Source: Lacibacter sp. H407
GTDB lineage: Bacteria; Bacteroidota; Bacteroidia; Chitinophagales; Chitinophagaceae
DNA: 64,000 nt
Assembly: GCF_037892605.1 (NCBI RefSeq)
Contig: NZ_JBBKTU010000001.1
Coordinates: 186,001 to 250,000 of the forward strand
Direction of reading: 5' to 3'
Part shown: positions 63,801 through 64,000 of the stretch, one piece after another
How positions within the stretch are numbered: position 1 is the stretch's first letter
Layout of the letters: every line of letters begins with the position of its first letter
Notes under the pieces: generated by a model
Databases searched by the model: none
Seen by the model: the letters and a program-made list of their open reading frames with translations, nothing else
Told to the model about the DNA's origin: nothing
Made by a program: the position numbers and the translations under genes

Positions 63801-63998
63801 TACTGTAAACGCACCATTTGCATCTGTAGTTGCAATTGTTTTGGAAGGCTTGGTAGTAGATACTGTTACACCCTGCATAGCTGTTTGCTGTGCATTGTCT
63901 TTTACAACACCTTTCACAGTTATCTTGTTTTGTGCCTTCGCATTCACAGCAAAAAGAAGTGCAAGTGCCATTATCCCGATACAGGGTAACAATCTCAT
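60813..63998 (-). CDS. SusC/RagA TonB-dependent receptor of the M60 locus
   Basis: A 1061-residue receptor with a signal peptide ending FAVNAKAQ (residue 23), then a CarboxypepD-regulatory-like domain (TVKGVVKDNAQQTAMQGVTV). A TonB-box-like strand MQEVVIQGF is followed by the plug (FVIDGVPVDVN, MEVLRDAAATSVYGARAAYG). The barrel ends RSYAVGLNVQF. No STN domain is seen. The ATG at 63998 is two bases from the window edge, so a start further upstream cannot be excluded. It heads the seven-gene M60 locus as far as visible; the regulator lies outside the window. Confidence 0.93.
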   Translation of the reverse strand: MRLLPCIGIMALALLFAVNAKAQNKITVKGVVKDNAQQTAMQGVTVSTTKPSKTIATTDANGAFTVTIDAGTELVFSHSGYTASRKTFLSSTSSVEISLSVKDNTMQEVVIQGFRQKTKETATGSSTVINGKALQDVPVSNVVELLQGKVAGLNVQNNSGSPGGMGTINLRGISSINISSDGFLTPTSPLFVIDGVPVDVNTNFEYGFQSGGSGINPLALIPPEDIEQMEVLRDAAATSVYGARAAYGVIIVTTRRGKSKVPIVQYSSSYFVKSPPRLREVLGGKEERLFRIRTILDYDTSATAAQALINQTPFLSDSLNPYYNNSTNWQDYFFRSTSNQQHNLSIRGGDDRFNYKTNLNYYQENGIVQNTGFKRYGLSMNAQYAPTNQLRVQMNLSSQLGQKQNGSGVGLIQTGLASGGSASSLLPSPSLFSENNSALATARVTNNNKTANILTSLDISYEPVRGLRVGNLLSYNFNSGTEDRFTPSFLSNGSSQSFSFNSRSYQLNNRSNINFTKSINNLHNFNAFVFNEITSNGFRANAVRLVRTANDQITGPIGYGWAATRGGTLDNIFERRQHGYGGSFSYNFDRKYVIDFNFRFDGLSNIGSKQPYSKNPAVSARWNFNREKWLEKVSWLSYGSAKVSWGRNIKPTGDIFDTYGRYIVGLPYNNNPTVTIDYSTVPNENFLPETQTQTNAGLELGLFNNALQLTYETYYRSIDNQIMEIELANTSGFAELQTNAVSLVNYGMEWSATVRMFKQSKPFQWTVAVNGAFNREILTKLPDNLRQIRKEIKDNGSDVPVIYRIGRNAISNLIYHTQGVYSSTSDVPVNIATGRRQQLGSGMGYYFQGGDPRWTDVNGDYIIDEKDLLPIGNPIPKVIGGILSQMQYRNFQLNINASYTLFRDLLNASLAQTMQNFGNPAAIGPNGERLLPGALVPIDEYNYWKPSPGDKGTGTVNAQYPNPFDFRRARVMQPFRSNQTLFLEDGSYWKINNIVLAYNLDRKFISRFKMTSCRFTLTANNVFTFSNYSGPDPELVTQLGRDNSGGYPNARSYAVGLNVQF

Positions 63999-64000
63999 AG

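Overview
The window is chromosomal DNA from a member of the Bacteroidota, most likely family Chitinophagaceae (inference). Supporting this are three SusC/SusD outer-membrane pairs, a giant one-protein hybrid two-component regulator, an ECF sigma factor of the SusC-linked type, many Bacteroidota-type lipoproteins, weak or absent Shine-Dalgarno sequences and TAnnTTTG promoter elements in front of tRNA and other genes. No phage, insertion sequence, CRISPR array or rRNA is visible.

Region 1 (1-15.7 kb) is mostly housekeeping: a cut-off alpha/beta hydrolase, a two-helix membrane protein, a decayed dihydrofolate-reductase-like gene, an NTF2-like protein, an Asp-box secreted protein, thioredoxin, a very large NtrY-like histidine kinase overlapping mazG, a DUF3667 membrane protein, a YD-repeat protein, tRNA-Gly(GCC) and tRNA-Leu(UAA), a GtrII-like membrane protein, a GT2 glycosyltransferase, a second orphan histidine kinase with an unusual H-box, and tRNA-Leu(GAG).

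Region 2 (15.7-34.5 kb) is a polysaccharide utilisation locus. On the minus strand the order is SusC, SusD, SusC, SusD, a DUF1735-type lipoprotein and a GH10 endo-xylanase. This is the order of the xusA-xusB-xusC-xusD-xusE-xyn10 xylan system known from other Bacteroidota. Upstream lie an ECF sigma factor and a 79-residue FecR-N-like protein on the same strand, and divergently a 1379-residue hybrid two-component regulator. Two different kinds of regulator therefore frame one locus.

Region 3 (34.5-50.8 kb) holds a DMT transporter and a cluster of planctomycete-type c-cytochrome/DUF1549-DUF1553, DUF1501, TIM-barrel and cytochrome-LRR proteins, interrupted by a four-helix-bundle gene flanked by inverted GAGCT-rich repeats. 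It continues with a beta-barrel protein, a Thr/Ala/Asn-rich low-complexity secreted protein, a subtilase, an LpxR-like deacylase, small membrane and secreted proteins, and an N-acetylhexosamine-kinase-like enzyme.

Region 4 (51-64 kb) is a second, less familiar SusC/SusD locus with no recognisable glycoside hydrolase. Downstream of SusC/SusD come a fasciclin lipoprotein, a delta-60-repeat lipoprotein, an M60-like metallopeptidase with an F5/8-type carbohydrate-binding domain, and two paralogous lipoproteins pairing an alkaline-phosphatase-like fold, apparently stripped of metal ligands, with LamG and DUF4983-like modules. It is the best candidate here for an undescribed system, probably for surface capture and proteolysis of glycoproteins (inference).
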